Below are positions 1 through 9,318 of a stretch of 64,000 bases of DNA, piece after piece. This DNA is from Pseudomonadota bacterium (GTDB lineage Bacteria; Desulfobacterota; Desulfobulbia; Desulfobulbales; Desulfocapsaceae), in assembly GCA_018821985.1 (NCBI GenBank), contig JAHJKP010000012.1, positions 62,001 through 126,000 on the forward strand, written 5' to 3'. The number at the start of each line of letters is the position of its first letter. The first letter of the stretch is position 1. The position numbers and the translations under genes are program-made. The notes under the pieces are model-generated. The model saw only the letters and a program-made list of their open reading frames with translations. It was not told the origin of the DNA and searched no databases.

Positions 1-26
1 TTACCACAAAACATATCGCCCCGTTC

Positions 27-1640
27 TCAGGAAAACTGTTCCCGCAACTGGGCCACACCTTCATCTTCCAGATAATCATCAAAGGGCATCATTTTATCAA
101 TAACACCACCGGGCAGGATCTCCATAATCCGGTTGGCGATGGTGGCTACAAACTGATGATCATGGGAGGCAAAAAGGAGCACCTCAGGAAAGGCAATGAG
201 CGCGTCATTTAAGGCAGTGATCGATTCCAGATCAAGATGATTGGTAGGTTCATCAAGGATCAGGGCATTGGCATCAGAAAGCATCATCTTCGAGAGCATA
301 CAGCGCACGCGCTCTCCCCCTGAGAGGACACTGATCTTTTTCAGGGCCTCATCGCCTGAAAAGAGCATCTTGCCGAGAAAGCCCCGGGCAAAGGTCTCAC
401 CCTCGGTAATGGGGGTATACTGCCCCAGCCAATCAACCAGGGTCATATCCTGGGTAAAATAAGAGCTGTTATCCATAGGAAAATAGGAAGTGCTCATGGT
501 CACACCCCAACGAAAGGTGCCGCTGTCCGGCTCAATCTCTCCAACCAGTATCTGGAACAAGGTGGTCTTGGCCACACTGTTGGTGCCGACAAAGGCAACC
601 TTATCACCCGGCCGCAGGGTGAAATCCAGGTCTTTAAAAAGAAGAACACCATCAACCGTCTTGGACAGCCCCTTGACCTCAAGGATAATATCGCCACAGG
701 GACGTCCCGCCTTGAATGAGACAAAGGGGTACTTTCGGGAAGAAACCGGCATATCCTCAATCTGCAGCTTATCAAGCAGTTTTTTCCGGGAGGTGGCCTG
801 CTTGGACTTGGAGGCATTGGCGGAAAAGCGCAAGATAAACTCCTTGAGTTCCTTGGCCTTGTCGGTCACCTTTTTATTGTCGCTCTGCCGCTGTTTCAGG
901 CTGAGCTGGCTGGCCTGATACCAGAAGTCATAGTTGCCCACATAGACCTGAATCTTGCCAAAATCAATGTCAGCCACGTGGGTACAGACCTGATTGAGAA
1001 AATGACGATCATGGGAGACGATGATCACCGTATTCTGGAAACGGGCAAGAAAGTCTTCAAGCCAGGTGATCGACTGGAGATCCAGATGGTTGGTCGGTTC
1101 ATCCAGCAGCAGGATATCCGGATTACCGAACAGGGCCTGGGCCAGCAGCACCCGCACCTTTTCTCCGCCCTCCAGCTCCTTCATCTTTTTATGCAGGAGT
1201 TCTTCTGTAATCCCCAGACCGCTAAGGAGCACAGAGGCCTCAGACTCGGCCTCATAACCATTCATCTCGCCAAACTCTGCCTCCAGTTCACCGCTACGGA
1301 TACCATCTTCTTCAGTAAAATCGGCCTTGGCATAAAGGGCCTCACGCTCGGCCATCAACTGGTACAGTCTGGCATGCCCCATGATCACCGTATTGAGCAC
1401 GGTCTCTTCGTCAAAGGCAAAATGATCCTGCCTGAGCATGGCGATCCGTTCCCGGGGACTCACAGAGATTTCCCCTTTATCCGGTTGAAAATCTCCGGCC
1501 AGGATCTTCAGAAAGGTGGACTTTCCCGCCCCATTGGCGCCGATCAGACCATAGCAGTTACCTGGGGTGAACTTAATATTGACATCTTGAAAAATAACCC
1601 TCTTGCCATAGGAGAGGGCCACGTTGGAAGCATTGATCAT
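27..1640 (-). CDS. ABC-F family ATPase (YbiT-like)
   Basis: A soluble protein of 537 residues with two ABC nucleotide-binding domains and no membrane segments, which is the ABC-F layout. Members of this family bind the ribosomal E site and act in translation control or ribosome rescue. NBD1 has Walker A GANGAGKST at residues 34-42, a signature LEGGE near 156-160, and DEPTNHLD with catalytic Glu at about 181. NBD2 has LSGGE and a second DEPTNHLD. The length and the charged linker at about 240-300 (KQRQSDNKKVTDKAKELK) fit the YbiT branch. Odd: the second Walker A reads GTNSVAKTT (about 352-360), with Ala in place of the last Gly before Lys, so NBD2 may bind ATP differently. The start overlaps nothing and lies next to an AT-rich gap. 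The family is secure; the exact subgroup is less so. Confidence 0.9.
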   Translation of the reverse strand: MINASNVALSYGKRVIFQDVNIKFTPGNCYGLIGANGAGKSTFLKILAGDFQPDKGEISVSPRERIAMLRQDHFAFDEETVLNTVIMGHARLYQLMAEREALYAKADFTEEDGIRSGELEAEFGEMNGYEAESEASVLLSGLGITEELLHKKMKELEGGEKVRVLLAQALFGNPDILLLDEPTNHLDLQSITWLEDFLARFQNTVIIVSHDRHFLNQVCTHVADIDFGKIQVYVGNYDFWYQASQLSLKQRQSDNKKVTDKAKELKEFILRFSANASKSKQATSRKKLLDKLQIEDMPVSSRKYPFVSFKAGRPCGDIILEVKGLSKTVDGVLLFKDLDFTLRPGDKVAFVGTNSVAKTTLFQILVGEIEPDSGTFRWGVTMSTSYFPMDNSSYFTQDMTLVDWLGQYTPITEGETFARGFLGKMLFSGDEALKKISVLSGGERVRCMLSKMMLSDANALILDEPTNHLDLESITALNDALIAFPEVLLFASHDHQFVATIANRIMEILPGGVIDKMMPFDDYLEDEGVAQLREQFS

Positions 1641-2043
1641 AATAAAATCTCTTTTTACGTAATAGTATGGTGATTCTGAGTGGTTACGGCTCAGGCAACT
1701 CTTTGCACTGAGTGGAGAAAAACCTAAATTTTAGCACGAGGAGAGACAGAGGCGCAAGCTTAATCTGGGAGAACTATATTCATCACTCAACGGAAAGCAA
1801 GAAATCGTTCTGCAAAACCTATCACATCGACTCCTTAAGGAAGCCCGTCCCACTGATGAGAAAGATGGAATTCTTGTTTTTTAAAATAAAATGATTATTC
1901 TTTTATTAAATTTGTATTCCAAAAGAATGTTGTTATCTGGATGGCAAAATCGGGAGATGGTCAGGAGGAGAATGCTTCTTGGAAAGCGAGATCTTCAACA
2001 TTTCCTCATTCCTTAAACTTCTTCCCTGGTTCCACCTTAACAC
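1641..2043. other. Intergenic gap, no gene recognised
   Basis: About 400 bases between two divergent genes. It is AT-rich around 1870-1925, where AATAAAA and TTTTATT runs could pair. The short open frames here have no recognisable protein content. It should hold the promoters of both neighbours, but I could not assign a convincing -35/-10 pair. Confidence 0.4.
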
Positions 2044-3921
2044 ATGTCGAAAAAAAACAGTCTCCTTGCCCTGATTCTGCCTGCCATTTCAACAAGCCTG
2101 GCCTATATCCTCGCATACCTGATCAGTAGGTTGTTCTTCTCGGTTACCATCTTACCTCTTGGTTTACTCCGGGATTTTCCTGTCATCCTGGCCATCTCTT
2201 ACCTCATTTTTTTCTTATCCCGCAGTATCTGGACCTTCATTGCTCTTCAGTGGCTGCTGATTGCCATCCTCTACATCGGCAATGCGGCAAAGCTCGCTTT
2301 TTTTGGCGGCCCCATGGTACCAGATGATGTCTATGCCCTGCGCTCTCTCCTCCTTATTTTGGATGGCTGGCAACGCCTGCTGGTCGGCGGAGCTCTGACC
2401 GGACTGGCCGTACTGCTGCTCTTTAACTTTCATTTCAGACGTCGGAAGGCATGGCTGGCCCTGGGACTCATCCTGGTCCTGGCACTGAGCCTGATCCAGT
2501 ACCCCCAACCCATTGTCGCCGCACTCGATAAACGTGTTGGCAACTCCGTCTGGGATCAGCGCGCCAACTACGTTCATAAAGGGGCAACCCTCTATTCCCT
2601 GCAGGAGACAGCCCGTTTCTTCAAGGATGACGAACAAACACCGGACAGACAACAGGCATTAAATGCCGCGTCTTCCTTGCGGGCAATCTCCTCTGCCACT
2701 GCCCCCGCCGCCACTCAGGCCCCACGCAACGTCTATGTCATCCTCCTCGAATCCTTCTGGGACCCGCTTTTGCTGAAAGGCATCCATTTTAATCAGGACC
2801 CCCTAGATCCCTCATTCAGAAAGCTATGGAAGGCCACCGGCCATTCAACGATCATGAGTCCGGTCTTTGGCGGCTACACGGCCAACGCCGAATTCGAAAG
2901 TATGTGCGGATTCCCGGTGGTATCTGATGACGTCAAATTTGAACGGAAGATGATCAATGCAGCACCATGCCTGCCGGCAGTCCTAGAAGAACATGGCTTT
3001 GACACGGTGGTTTCCCATCCCAACATCGCCGCCTTTTGGAATCGGACCAATGCCTACAGGCGGATGGGATTCAATACCTACTGGTCCATCAATGATTTCA
3101 CCCTTGATGACATGAACTACAAATTCCTCTCAGACGCCTCCTTGTACCGGCAGGTTGTGCAGAAATCGGTTCAACGGGAAAGGCCAAAAAAAGCGGTGTT
3201 CAACTATATCGTGACCTACTTCGGCCACTGGGACGGTTCCCGCACCTACCCTCGCAACGAGGAGTCGAGACCACAGGTTATCCACTGTGTGGAGGAATGC
3301 ACAACCCCGGAGATCGAATCGTATGCCAACGCCGTCCACTACAAGGCAAAGGAGCTGATGGCCTTTCTTGATGATCTCCGCATAAGCGATCCTGATGCCC
3401 TCATCGTCGCCTTTGGCGACCATCTCCCCTTCCTTGGCGGAAACTTTCAAGGCTATGTGGAAGCGGGTACCCTAGCCGGCGCCAGAGACCAGTTCACCCC
3501 TGAGATGTTTCTCACCTATGTGAGCACCCCGCTCATCGTCATCGACGGGAAGCGTGGTCCTGTAAGCCTGGGAAGCCTCCCCCTTTATCAACTGCCAGGG
3601 AAGATCCTTGAACTATTAGGCATGAGCGAACCAACCATCATGAGCTATGCTGAAGGCAACAGCGGCGTCGGGGTTCGTCCCTTATGGGGTGTGCACTTCA
3701 TCAACTCGGCCCCTGGCAAAGTCGAGATGTGCAAAAACAGCGAACAATCAGCCACCTGTGAGGCCTCAACGACATGGCTGGATCAGATACTGACCGTGGG
3801 TGTTGATATCTTTCAGGGGAAACAATACAGCCTGCCCGTATCGACGGGAGATATCTCTCCTAGAGCCACGGCAAAGATACTTGGAATCAGTGAAATGCCA
3901 ACACATAAAACCATTCAATAA
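2044..3921 (+). CDS. LtaS-type membrane phosphoglycerol transferase / sulfatase-fold protein
   Basis: A 625-residue inner-membrane enzyme. Four or five hydrophobic helices lie in residues 5-165, followed by a periplasmic alkaline-phosphatase-superfamily domain at about 225-540. Landmarks are VILLESFWDP (metal-ligand Glu), GGYTANAEFE with the likely nucleophile Thr, and VAFGDHLPFLGG with the Asp-His metal pair. LtaS and OpgB relatives transfer glycerol phosphate or other alcohol phosphates onto envelope glycans; this Gram-negative context makes periplasmic glucan or LPS modification likelier than lipoteichoic acid. The substrate cannot be told from sequence. No strong Shine-Dalgarno precedes the ATG, but the N-terminus fits a first membrane helix. 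It stands alone. Confidence 0.85.
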   Translation: MSKKNSLLALILPAISTSLAYILAYLISRLFFSVTILPLGLLRDFPVILAISYLIFFLSRSIWTFIALQWLLIAILYIGNAAKLAFFGGPMVPDDVYALRSLLLILDGWQRLLVGGALTGLAVLLLFNFHFRRRKAWLALGLILVLALSLIQYPQPIVAALDKRVGNSVWDQRANYVHKGATLYSLQETARFFKDDEQTPDRQQALNAASSLRAISSATAPAATQAPRNVYVILLESFWDPLLLKGIHFNQDPLDPSFRKLWKATGHSTIMSPVFGGYTANAEFESMCGFPVVSDDVKFERKMINAAPCLPAVLEEHGFDTVVSHPNIAAFWNRTNAYRRMGFNTYWSINDFTLDDMNYKFLSDASLYRQVVQKSVQRERPKKAVFNYIVTYFGHWDGSRTYPRNEESRPQVIHCVEECTTPEIESYANAVHYKAKELMAFLDDLRISDPDALIVAFGDHLPFLGGNFQGYVEAGTLAGARDQFTPEMFLTYVSTPLIVIDGKRGPVSLGSLPLYQLPGKILELLGMSEPTIMSYAEGNSGVGVRPLWGVHFINSAPGKVEMCKNSEQSATCEASTTWLDQILTVGVDIFQGKQYSLPVSTGDISPRATAKILGISEMPTHKTIQ

Positions 3922-3962
3922 TTAGAGGTTATAGACTTGAATAACGGCCTTTTCAAGTCTAC

Positions 3963-4011
3963 TCCAAAAAAAAAAGAACGGGGCCAGATTTATAATCTGG
4001 CCCCGTTCTTT
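3963..4011 (-). terminator. Intrinsic terminator of the pilin gene
   Basis: A perfect 18-bp inverted repeat (3973-3990 with 3994-4011, loop of three bases) whose core is GAACGGGGCCAGATT. Read on the minus strand it is followed by a run of ten T (3972-3963). It lies 76 bases past the pilin stop codon. On the plus strand it also sits 50 bases after the sulfatase gene, so it may work in both directions, although the plus-strand T-run is short. Confidence 0.85.
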
Positions 4012-4035
4012 CGTAACTCACGAAAATAATAACTT

Positions 4036-4088
4036 TCTAGATTCCTCGTTTCTTCAAAGAGGAATCTAGAGAAATGAACTTTTTTTTT
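4036..4088 (+). terminator. Possible plus-strand terminator hairpin
   Basis: A 12-bp inverted repeat TCTAGATTCCTC (4036-4047) with its complement (4059-4070), then nine T starting ten bases later (4080-4088). The distance between stem and T-run is longer than usual, so this is a weaker call than the neighbouring hairpin. It would act on transcripts from the sulfatase gene. Confidence 0.35.
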
Positions 4089-4764
4089 ACAAGGTACGAC
4101 AAATAGTATACTGGGAATCCTCATTATATAATGGGGCAACAACACCAGGAGCAGTATTCACTCCAACAGCACCTAACGTAGCTCGAAGAGAACCAGTATT
4201 AGGCAATCCGTCATCCAGCTGGTTATCAAGAGTAGTAGCCAGTTTACCGGGAACCTGACTCAAACAGACCTTATTACCCGACAATTCGGTACCGGCACCT
4301 CCGCTGGCCATAATAGCCGCATTCGTAATACCCATCAAGCCGCCAAAGGGATTTCGAATCATCGCATTAGCACCAGCGTCGGCCGGATTGCCATTGATAA
4401 AACCGGCCGCCTTCAAATGCTGCCAAAAATTATCACTTTCACCACCACCATTCCAGGTATTAGCTGCAGTCGAGGTAATAACACCATTATTATTGCCAAA
4501 CTGAGTCACATTAACCCAACTTCCTCCCCGATTCGTCAAATCAAGAAGCGCAGGACCATCATCGCCAGGTAAGCGATTATAGCGATCAGTATAAGAATGA
4601 TAGGCAGCAACAACCCCATTCATATCATTGGCCGCTCTTTTTACCTTTCCGTTCTCAATCAACTCCTGCCCCTTGAGCACCCCGCCCAGCAGCAGACCGA
4701 TGATAACCAGGACGATGGCGATCTCCACCAGGGTAAAGCCTTGCTGATTTTTAACTTGTTTCAC
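4087..4764 (-). CDS. Type IV prepilin, likely major MSHA-type pilin
   Basis: A 225-residue prepilin. The short basic leader ends in Gly before FTLVEIAIVLVIIGLLLGG, with the Glu at +5 that prepilin peptidase substrates carry. The helix continues through VLKGQELIENGKVKR, and a globular part follows. Two Cys near the C-terminal end (CLSQV and ICRTL) could form the disulfide loop usual in pilins. The start is GTG, chosen because AGGAG lies six bases upstream and because it yields the right leader length. It is the last gene of the msh cluster but has its own promoter-like sequence and a strong terminator, which fits separate high-level expression of a major subunit. Which Msh pilin it corresponds to is uncertain. 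Confidence 0.9.
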   Translation of the reverse strand: MKQVKNQQGFTLVEIAIVLVIIGLLLGGVLKGQELIENGKVKRAANDMNGVVAAYHSYTDRYNRLPGDDGPALLDLTNRGGSWVNVTQFGNNNGVITSTAANTWNGGGESDNFWQHLKAAGFINGNPADAGANAMIRNPFGGLMGITNAAIMASGGAGTELSGNKVCLSQVPGKLATTLDNQLDDGLPNTGSLRATLGAVGVNTAPGVVAPLYNEDSQYTICRTL

Positions 4765-4840
4765 TTTTTTCTCCTTTCGTGTCGTTTACGTTGCGTCCTT
4801 GAATTACAAAACATTATTCACAACTTATGTTCATTGTTTA

Positions 4841-4869
4841 TATATAACTCTGCCCTCTTAACAAGGCAA
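4841..4869 (-). promoter_or_regulatory. Candidate sigma-70 promoter for the pilin
   Basis: On the minus strand TTGCCT (4864-4869) and TATATA (4841-4846) are separated by 17 bases, about 75 bases upstream of the pilin start. Both boxes are imperfect. Position and spacing support the call. Confidence 0.35.
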
Positions 4870-4973
4870 GGTCAAGTTTTTTCCAGTCCCTGTTTCATTT
4901 CTTGCCAACCCCGCTCCATACGAACACTCACCTGAAGATCCTATATTAGAAAGAAGTCTCTTCCAGCCATCAA

Positions 4974-5192
4974 TCAAGGTACCAAGCGACTCAACAAGGC
5001 CACAAAAAAACCGGCAACCAGCAGGGCCATCCCTACAAACGCGCGAGGAATCGCCCTGTCCATAGACGTCTCTGGCGGAACCGCCAAGACTACGCAACCA
5101 GCAACAGTCAAAAGCACAGCGATGGCAAGCACTATCCAGCGCACGATCCGCCGACGGCGCTCCAGTTGTTCATAAGTCAGATCGAACTTCAT
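4974..5192 (-). CDS. Small two-helix membrane protein of the msh cluster
   Basis: A 72-residue protein of unknown function. A charged N-terminus (MKFDLTYEQLERRRR) is followed by one hydrophobic helix (VLAIAVLLTVAGCVVLAV) and, after a short polar loop, a second (GMALLVAGFFVALLSRLV). The start is the ATG because GAGG sits seven bases before it; a GTG one codon earlier is the alternative. It lies 61 bases after mshK and 210 bases before the pilin on the same strand. Its conserved position at the end of the assembly genes suggests a membrane accessory of the pilus, but this is inference. Confidence 0.6.
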   Translation of the reverse strand: MKFDLTYEQLERRRRIVRWIVLAIAVLLTVAGCVVLAVPPETSMDRAIPRAFVGMALLVAGFFVALLSRLVP

Positions 5193-5253
5193 CACAAATC
5201 CTCAGCTACGATCATACATACAAACATGACTCCCATGTCTCCTCCTATTACCC

Positions 5254-5826
5254 CTATTTTACGGGTAATGAAGATGCCGGATTCTGAGCAGGGACAACCT
5301 TGGGACTAACAATACTCTCTTCAACAGGAAGCTCTTGAGAACCAGGATCTTCAGGGGTGGCATTGCCAGGCACAGAAAGCCCGGCACCATGCTCATACGA
5401 TTCGCTGACTTGGCCACTGTCAACATCCAGGGTCTGCCCAGGCCGAAGCAGATAGAACGTCCCTTTTTGCTCCTCTCGAAGCTCAACCTGCCCGGAGATA
5501 AAAGGTTGCGACACTCGCACATTCGCCGGAAGATCCGCTCCGTTATAGGACACCCCGTTCAACCAGACAATTTGCGCACCATCAGACCGCGTCACCGTAC
5601 CACCTAAGGTAATGACTGCAGGTTTGCTGTCGGGGGCCATCACCTTTTCCTCTTGCTGCTCAGGGATAAGAGGTAAAGATTCAGGGGATGCCCAGCGAAG
5701 CTGTTCCAGATAGACACGATCCTGTGGCGTAAAGAAAAGACGCCCCAGCGTTTCCGCCCCTGCGGCAGTTGGACAAGACAAGCAGATCAGCAGGATCAAA
5801 AGCGCCCTCGACTGCAAAATCTTCAT
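5254..5826 (-). CDS. mshK: MshK-like pilus biogenesis protein
   Basis: A 190-residue exported protein. The signal peptide is MKILQSRALLILLICLSC followed by PTAAGA. A helical stretch (FFTPQDRVYLEQLRW) precedes a small beta-rich segment, LGGTVTRSDGAQIVWLNG, that resembles the GspC/MshK-type domain; the rest is Pro/Glu-rich. The start was placed at the ATG overlapping the TGA of mshJ (ATGA) with GGGGAG about nine bases upstream; a longer frame exists but would put residues before the signal peptide. In MSHA systems MshK is a periplasmic assembly factor thought to work with MshI and MshJ. The family call rests mainly on gene order and the short domain. Confidence 0.65.
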   Translation of the reverse strand: MKILQSRALLILLICLSCPTAAGAETLGRLFFTPQDRVYLEQLRWASPESLPLIPEQQEEKVMAPDSKPAVITLGGTVTRSDGAQIVWLNGVSYNGADLPANVRVSQPFISGQVELREEQKGTFYLLRPGQTLDVDSGQVSESYEHGAGLSVPGNATPEDPGSQELPVEESIVSPKVVPAQNPASSLPVK

Positions 5827-6485
5827 GATCCAGACTCCCCAAGGGGAGGCGCTACCCTCTCCTCTGATTTCAAGGTCAACCACAGAATTTTGCAGGACGC
5901 ACTCAGATTTTCGCTCAATTTCAGAATCTCGCCCTCCACCACACTGCCAGTACGGCTAACGGAACACTCTTCAACCACAAACATGCCACGGCCAACACCT
6001 CGCAGCTCAGCAAGCAGCCAGGCAAGATCGTCTTCATGCAGTAAGGCCAGGGCAATCTGGATTCGACTAACCCGCAACGAAAGTGAAGGTCCTGCATCTT
6101 CCGATTCACCTTCTTGCAAGGGAAGTACCGACTGCTGTTCGATATCAAACTGAATCGGATAAAGATTGTGGTGGGCGCGAATACGACCAAGGGCCTCCAC
6201 CAACTCCAGGCGATCCTCGTCGCCGATCACCCCGCTGGTCTGTAAATGGCGATACCGATCACTATAGACGTGAATAGTTTTTTCCTCATCTTTGGTCTGC
6301 CGTATCAAGGTGTCCATCTGCCCCCAATTTGCCAGGGCTGCCTGCATGGCCAGAGTACTGTTCTCCCGAAACTTATAGGCTCCTCCCCACCACAGCACAC
6401 TGACCACGACGGAGACTACCATCAGCAACACCGGCCATTTCAACAGCAACAGATCCGGGGACAAAAAAGGACGTTTCATCTTCAT
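5823..6485 (-). CDS. mshJ: MshJ-like (PilO/GspM-type) inner-membrane protein
   Basis: A 220-residue bitopic protein with a short cytoplasmic tail, one membrane helix (WPVLLMVVSVVVSVLWWGG, about residues 18-36), a helical segment, and an alpha/beta periplasmic domain, the form of PilO and GspM. It should pair with MshI to make the inner-membrane alignment platform of the pilus machine. It starts inside the mshI stop (ATGA overlap) and ends inside the mshK start, so the three genes are translationally coupled. Sequence identity to known MshJ cannot be judged by eye; topology and position support the name. Confidence 0.7.
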   Translation of the reverse strand: MKMKRPFLSPDLLLLKWPVLLMVVSVVVSVLWWGGAYKFRENSTLAMQAALANWGQMDTLIRQTKDEEKTIHVYSDRYRHLQTSGVIGDEDRLELVEALGRIRAHHNLYPIQFDIEQQSVLPLQEGESEDAGPSLSLRVSRIQIALALLHEDDLAWLLAELRGVGRGMFVVEECSVSRTGSVVEGEILKLSENLSASCKILWLTLKSEERVAPPLGESGS

Positions 6486-8104
6486 GGCTTCCCTGGATAG
6501 GCTAGCAGGAGTGTGAACCCGGCCGGAATCGCCGCACCGTCCAAGGTGGCTTTCATGGAGCTGCCAGGACTCGTTTCCGTGGGCATAACTAGCGGGGTGA
6601 CCTTCAGCCCTGGAATCTGTTCCAGGGCCGTGATAAAACGGATAACACTCTGATGGGCATTCAGATATCCGCCACCGGGATAAACAATCCCATCGAAGGT
6701 GGTAACCACCCTGGTCTTACCTCCAAGCATAGCGAGCAGTAAGGCGGGCACCGCCACCTCTTCACTCACCACCGGTTGTCCCGCACCTGCTGTTCCTTCT
6801 GCCCCCGCCTCGCTACCGCTGGTAACAACAGCCAGCTTCCAATCAAGTTTCTGTAAACGGATATCAGGACAAACCGCCAGGGCCCGGCTCACCAGACCCA
6901 TCATCTCCATGGGAGAAACAGCTTGCCGCTGGATTTTCTCAACCGACTCCACCACATTCTGCATGGCCTTGGCCGGGAGTGGGTTCTCAGGAAGGTTTTG
7001 TTGCAGGGCGTGGTATTGCTGTTCAAGCTGTTTCGCCTCCTGCTCCAGCCGTTTTTGTTCGCCCCGCTGTTTGAATCCATCTGCCAGCAGGGAAAATCCA
7101 ATCACCAGCGCCACGGCAAAAAACAAGGAGGTGCCGACAATCAACCCCCGGCGGATCTGGCGCAGACGATAATAACGAGTGACCGATCCTGAGCCATATA
7201 TATTAAACAACCCCTTGGTGCGCAGGGCCTGCATCAGAGCCAGGAAGACCACTCCCTGACCATTTTCGAGCACCGGGTCAATCCCGAATTCAGCGGCCAC
7301 AATCTCGGTTTCATGGAAATGAAAGCGGAACAACGCGCTATTCTCCAACCCCTCACCAATCTCTTCTTCGATTTCACCTTGAACAGAGATATGGATATCG
7401 AGTGGCTGATCACGGGGAAGAAGTTTCAACCTCTCCAGATATTGCCGGGTATGACTGCATTCCGAAACTATCGTTTCTGCAAGACTGCCGGCCCGGGCTG
7501 TAACCAGCGAGGTCACACGACTGAATTTCAAGCGCCCATCCTGGATATAGGTCTGACGCAGGCCACTCTGCAGTTCCAGGTTCAGCAGCAGGAGATGCGG
7601 AATCTGGTCAAGATGCTGAAATCCGGCAAACAACTCCATCAACCACGGGACAGAGAGGATCCCTTGCAGGGGGACTTTTTGCGCAAGTATGAGCTTGACC
7701 CAGAAGGCAATCTGTTCATTGTTGGTCAGGGCACTGAACAGTACCTGATCATCCCGCCGCCCGCTTTCCTCCCGCCCCTGAACCCGGGCAGAGCGATATT
7801 CAGTAGTACGGAAGAACTGGGCAAGTTTTCTCTCCAACAGCGCGCTGCGGTCTTTACCAAGGACATGGGCGACATTCTCCAGACGGAAGTCCTCTTCAAT
7901 AACATCAGCAACAAGATACAGAGGGCTATCGGGTGGGGAACTCAGATAACGTTTGAAGTCGTCCTGCCCCTGTTCATCGGCAGCAAACTTCCCGGTTGGT
8001 ATAAGGACACTGTCCTGCCAGGTGAAGGCACGCAGCTCCTGTGAGGTCAGAAGCAGAACGCGGACGGTGGTCGAGATTTGAAAGAGGCCCATGGGATCAC
8101 TCAC
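6482..8104 (-). CDS. mshI: MshI-like pilus assembly protein (PilM-PilN type)
   Basis: A 540-residue inner-membrane protein. Residues 1-300 form a cytoplasmic domain of the degenerate actin-like PilM type, a single membrane helix lies at about 325-345 (GLIVGTSLFFAVALVIGFSL), a coiled coil follows (KQRGEQKRLEQEAKQLEQQY), and the rest is a periplasmic PilN-like domain. The fusion of PilM- and PilN-like parts is usual for MshI, though this copy is longer. It would link the cytoplasmic ATPase to the periplasmic platform. The start is GTG, overlapping the mshG TGA as GTGA. The periplasmic part has a Gly/Ala-rich insert (SGSEAGAEGTAGAG). Confidence 0.75.
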   Translation of the reverse strand: MSDPMGLFQISTTVRVLLLTSQELRAFTWQDSVLIPTGKFAADEQGQDDFKRYLSSPPDSPLYLVADVIEEDFRLENVAHVLGKDRSALLERKLAQFFRTTEYRSARVQGREESGRRDDQVLFSALTNNEQIAFWVKLILAQKVPLQGILSVPWLMELFAGFQHLDQIPHLLLLNLELQSGLRQTYIQDGRLKFSRVTSLVTARAGSLAETIVSECSHTRQYLERLKLLPRDQPLDIHISVQGEIEEEIGEGLENSALFRFHFHETEIVAAEFGIDPVLENGQGVVFLALMQALRTKGLFNIYGSGSVTRYYRLRQIRRGLIVGTSLFFAVALVIGFSLLADGFKQRGEQKRLEQEAKQLEQQYHALQQNLPENPLPAKAMQNVVESVEKIQRQAVSPMEMMGLVSRALAVCPDIRLQKLDWKLAVVTSGSEAGAEGTAGAGQPVVSEEVAVPALLLAMLGGKTRVVTTFDGIVYPGGGYLNAHQSVIRFITALEQIPGLKVTPLVMPTETSPGSSMKATLDGAAIPAGFTLLLAYPGKP

Positions 8105-9306
8105 ATCTTGATTTTACTGATCGTATCGTAGATCGGACCCAGCACCGAGAGCATCACCCAGCCCAGAACCGCACCCAAGACAACGGTCATGATCGGCTCA
8201 ATCAAGGCCTGGACCTTGCCAATAGCATCCTTTATATCCCGGTCATAGAAATAACTGATATTCAACAGGGCATTATCAAGGGCTCCGGTGGACTCTCCTA
8301 TCTTCAACATCCGCACCACCAGAGGCGGGAACAGGCCACTGTTTTCAAATCCGGAAGCAATGCCAATCCCCTCACGGATACTTGTTTCCACTTCCTGCAA
8401 GGCCTCTTTAATGACCATATTACCCACTATTCCTTCTGAAATCTCCAGACAATGGAGGATTGGAATCCCCGCCGCATACATCATGGCAAAAAAATTAGCA
8501 AAACGAGAAAGCAGAATCTTTTTCAGCACTGGGCCAATCATCCAGATTCTCAGTTTCCAGTCATCAAACAGGTAGCGCGCCTTGGAATTGGTAGCCGTCA
8601 GGACCTTGATACCAAAGAACAAAGACAAGGGTACGATCAAGAGCAGATACCAGTAATTCACACAAACATTTGACACCGCGATCAAGGCTCTGGTATGAAA
8701 AGGCAGCGTTCCCCCCATCTCCTTGATAAATCCCACCAACTGCGGTACCAGATAGACCATCAGGAAAAAAGTAACCCCGAATACCACCGTGCCGACAAAG
8801 GCTGGAAAGATCAATATCTTCTTGGTTGTGGATGCCAGCTCATCCTGCCATTTAATGGTCTTGGTCAGGGAGGCAAAGACATCCCCCAATTGACCGGTAA
8901 TCTCACCAGCCTTGATCAGATTAACAAACAAGACATCGAATACCACCGGATGTTCGGCCATGGCCGCAGAAAGGGTCTTCCCCCCTTCCACTTCATCAAT
9001 AAGATTGGCAATCACCTCGCGGAAGCGGGGATGCTCCATGCTATCACGCAGATCAGCCAAGCCCTCCAGCAACGGCACTCCTGCCTGAATCAACTGCTCC
9101 ATATGAAAGCAGAAGTTGATCAGGTCTATCCGCTGTACCTTGCGCACACCCAGCGTCGGTATCGTCTGATTGCGAATACGGCAGGTAACCAGATCAAGCC
9201 CCATGCGCAGCAACCGTTGTTCCAGATCGGCAACATTGGCGGCATCTATGTTGCCCGTTCTGACTTTTCCTCTGCTGGTGATGGCCTTGTATTGAAAAAG
9301 TGGCAT
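8101..9306 (-). CDS. mshG: GspF/PilC-type inner-membrane platform protein MshG
   Basis: A 401-residue polytopic protein of the GspF family. It has two repeated T2SSF domains (about 65-190 and 270-395), each ending in membrane helices, and the family motif GESTGALDNALLNIS near the C-terminus. It is the core membrane platform that couples the MshE ATPase to pilin addition. The N-terminal MPLFQYKAITSRGKVRTG fixes the start, yet no Shine-Dalgarno is visible just upstream because a repeat-bounded four-helix-bundle gene has been placed between mshE and mshG. Translation of mshG may therefore be weaker than in an undisturbed operon. Confidence 0.92.
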   Translation of the reverse strand: MPLFQYKAITSRGKVRTGNIDAANVADLEQRLLRMGLDLVTCRIRNQTIPTLGVRKVQRIDLINFCFHMEQLIQAGVPLLEGLADLRDSMEHPRFREVIANLIDEVEGGKTLSAAMAEHPVVFDVLFVNLIKAGEITGQLGDVFASLTKTIKWQDELASTTKKILIFPAFVGTVVFGVTFFLMVYLVPQLVGFIKEMGGTLPFHTRALIAVSNVCVNYWYLLLIVPLSLFFGIKVLTATNSKARYLFDDWKLRIWMIGPVLKKILLSRFANFFAMMYAAGIPILHCLEISEGIVGNMVIKEALQEVETSIREGIGIASGFENSGLFPPLVVRMLKIGESTGALDNALLNISYFYDRDIKDAIGKVQALIEPIMTVVLGAVLGWVMLSVLGPIYDTISKIKM

Positions 9307-9318
9307 GGCAATAAACAG

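Noticed and set aside
1712-1894. Plus-strand open frame of 60 codons before the sulfatase gene
   Set aside because: Composition and lack of a ribosome site do not support a gene.
4858-5097. Minus-strand open frame of 79 codons overlapping the small membrane protein
   Set aside because: Different frame from the two-helix protein, which has a good start and hydrophobic pattern; this one is Gly/Arg/Cys-rich without structure.
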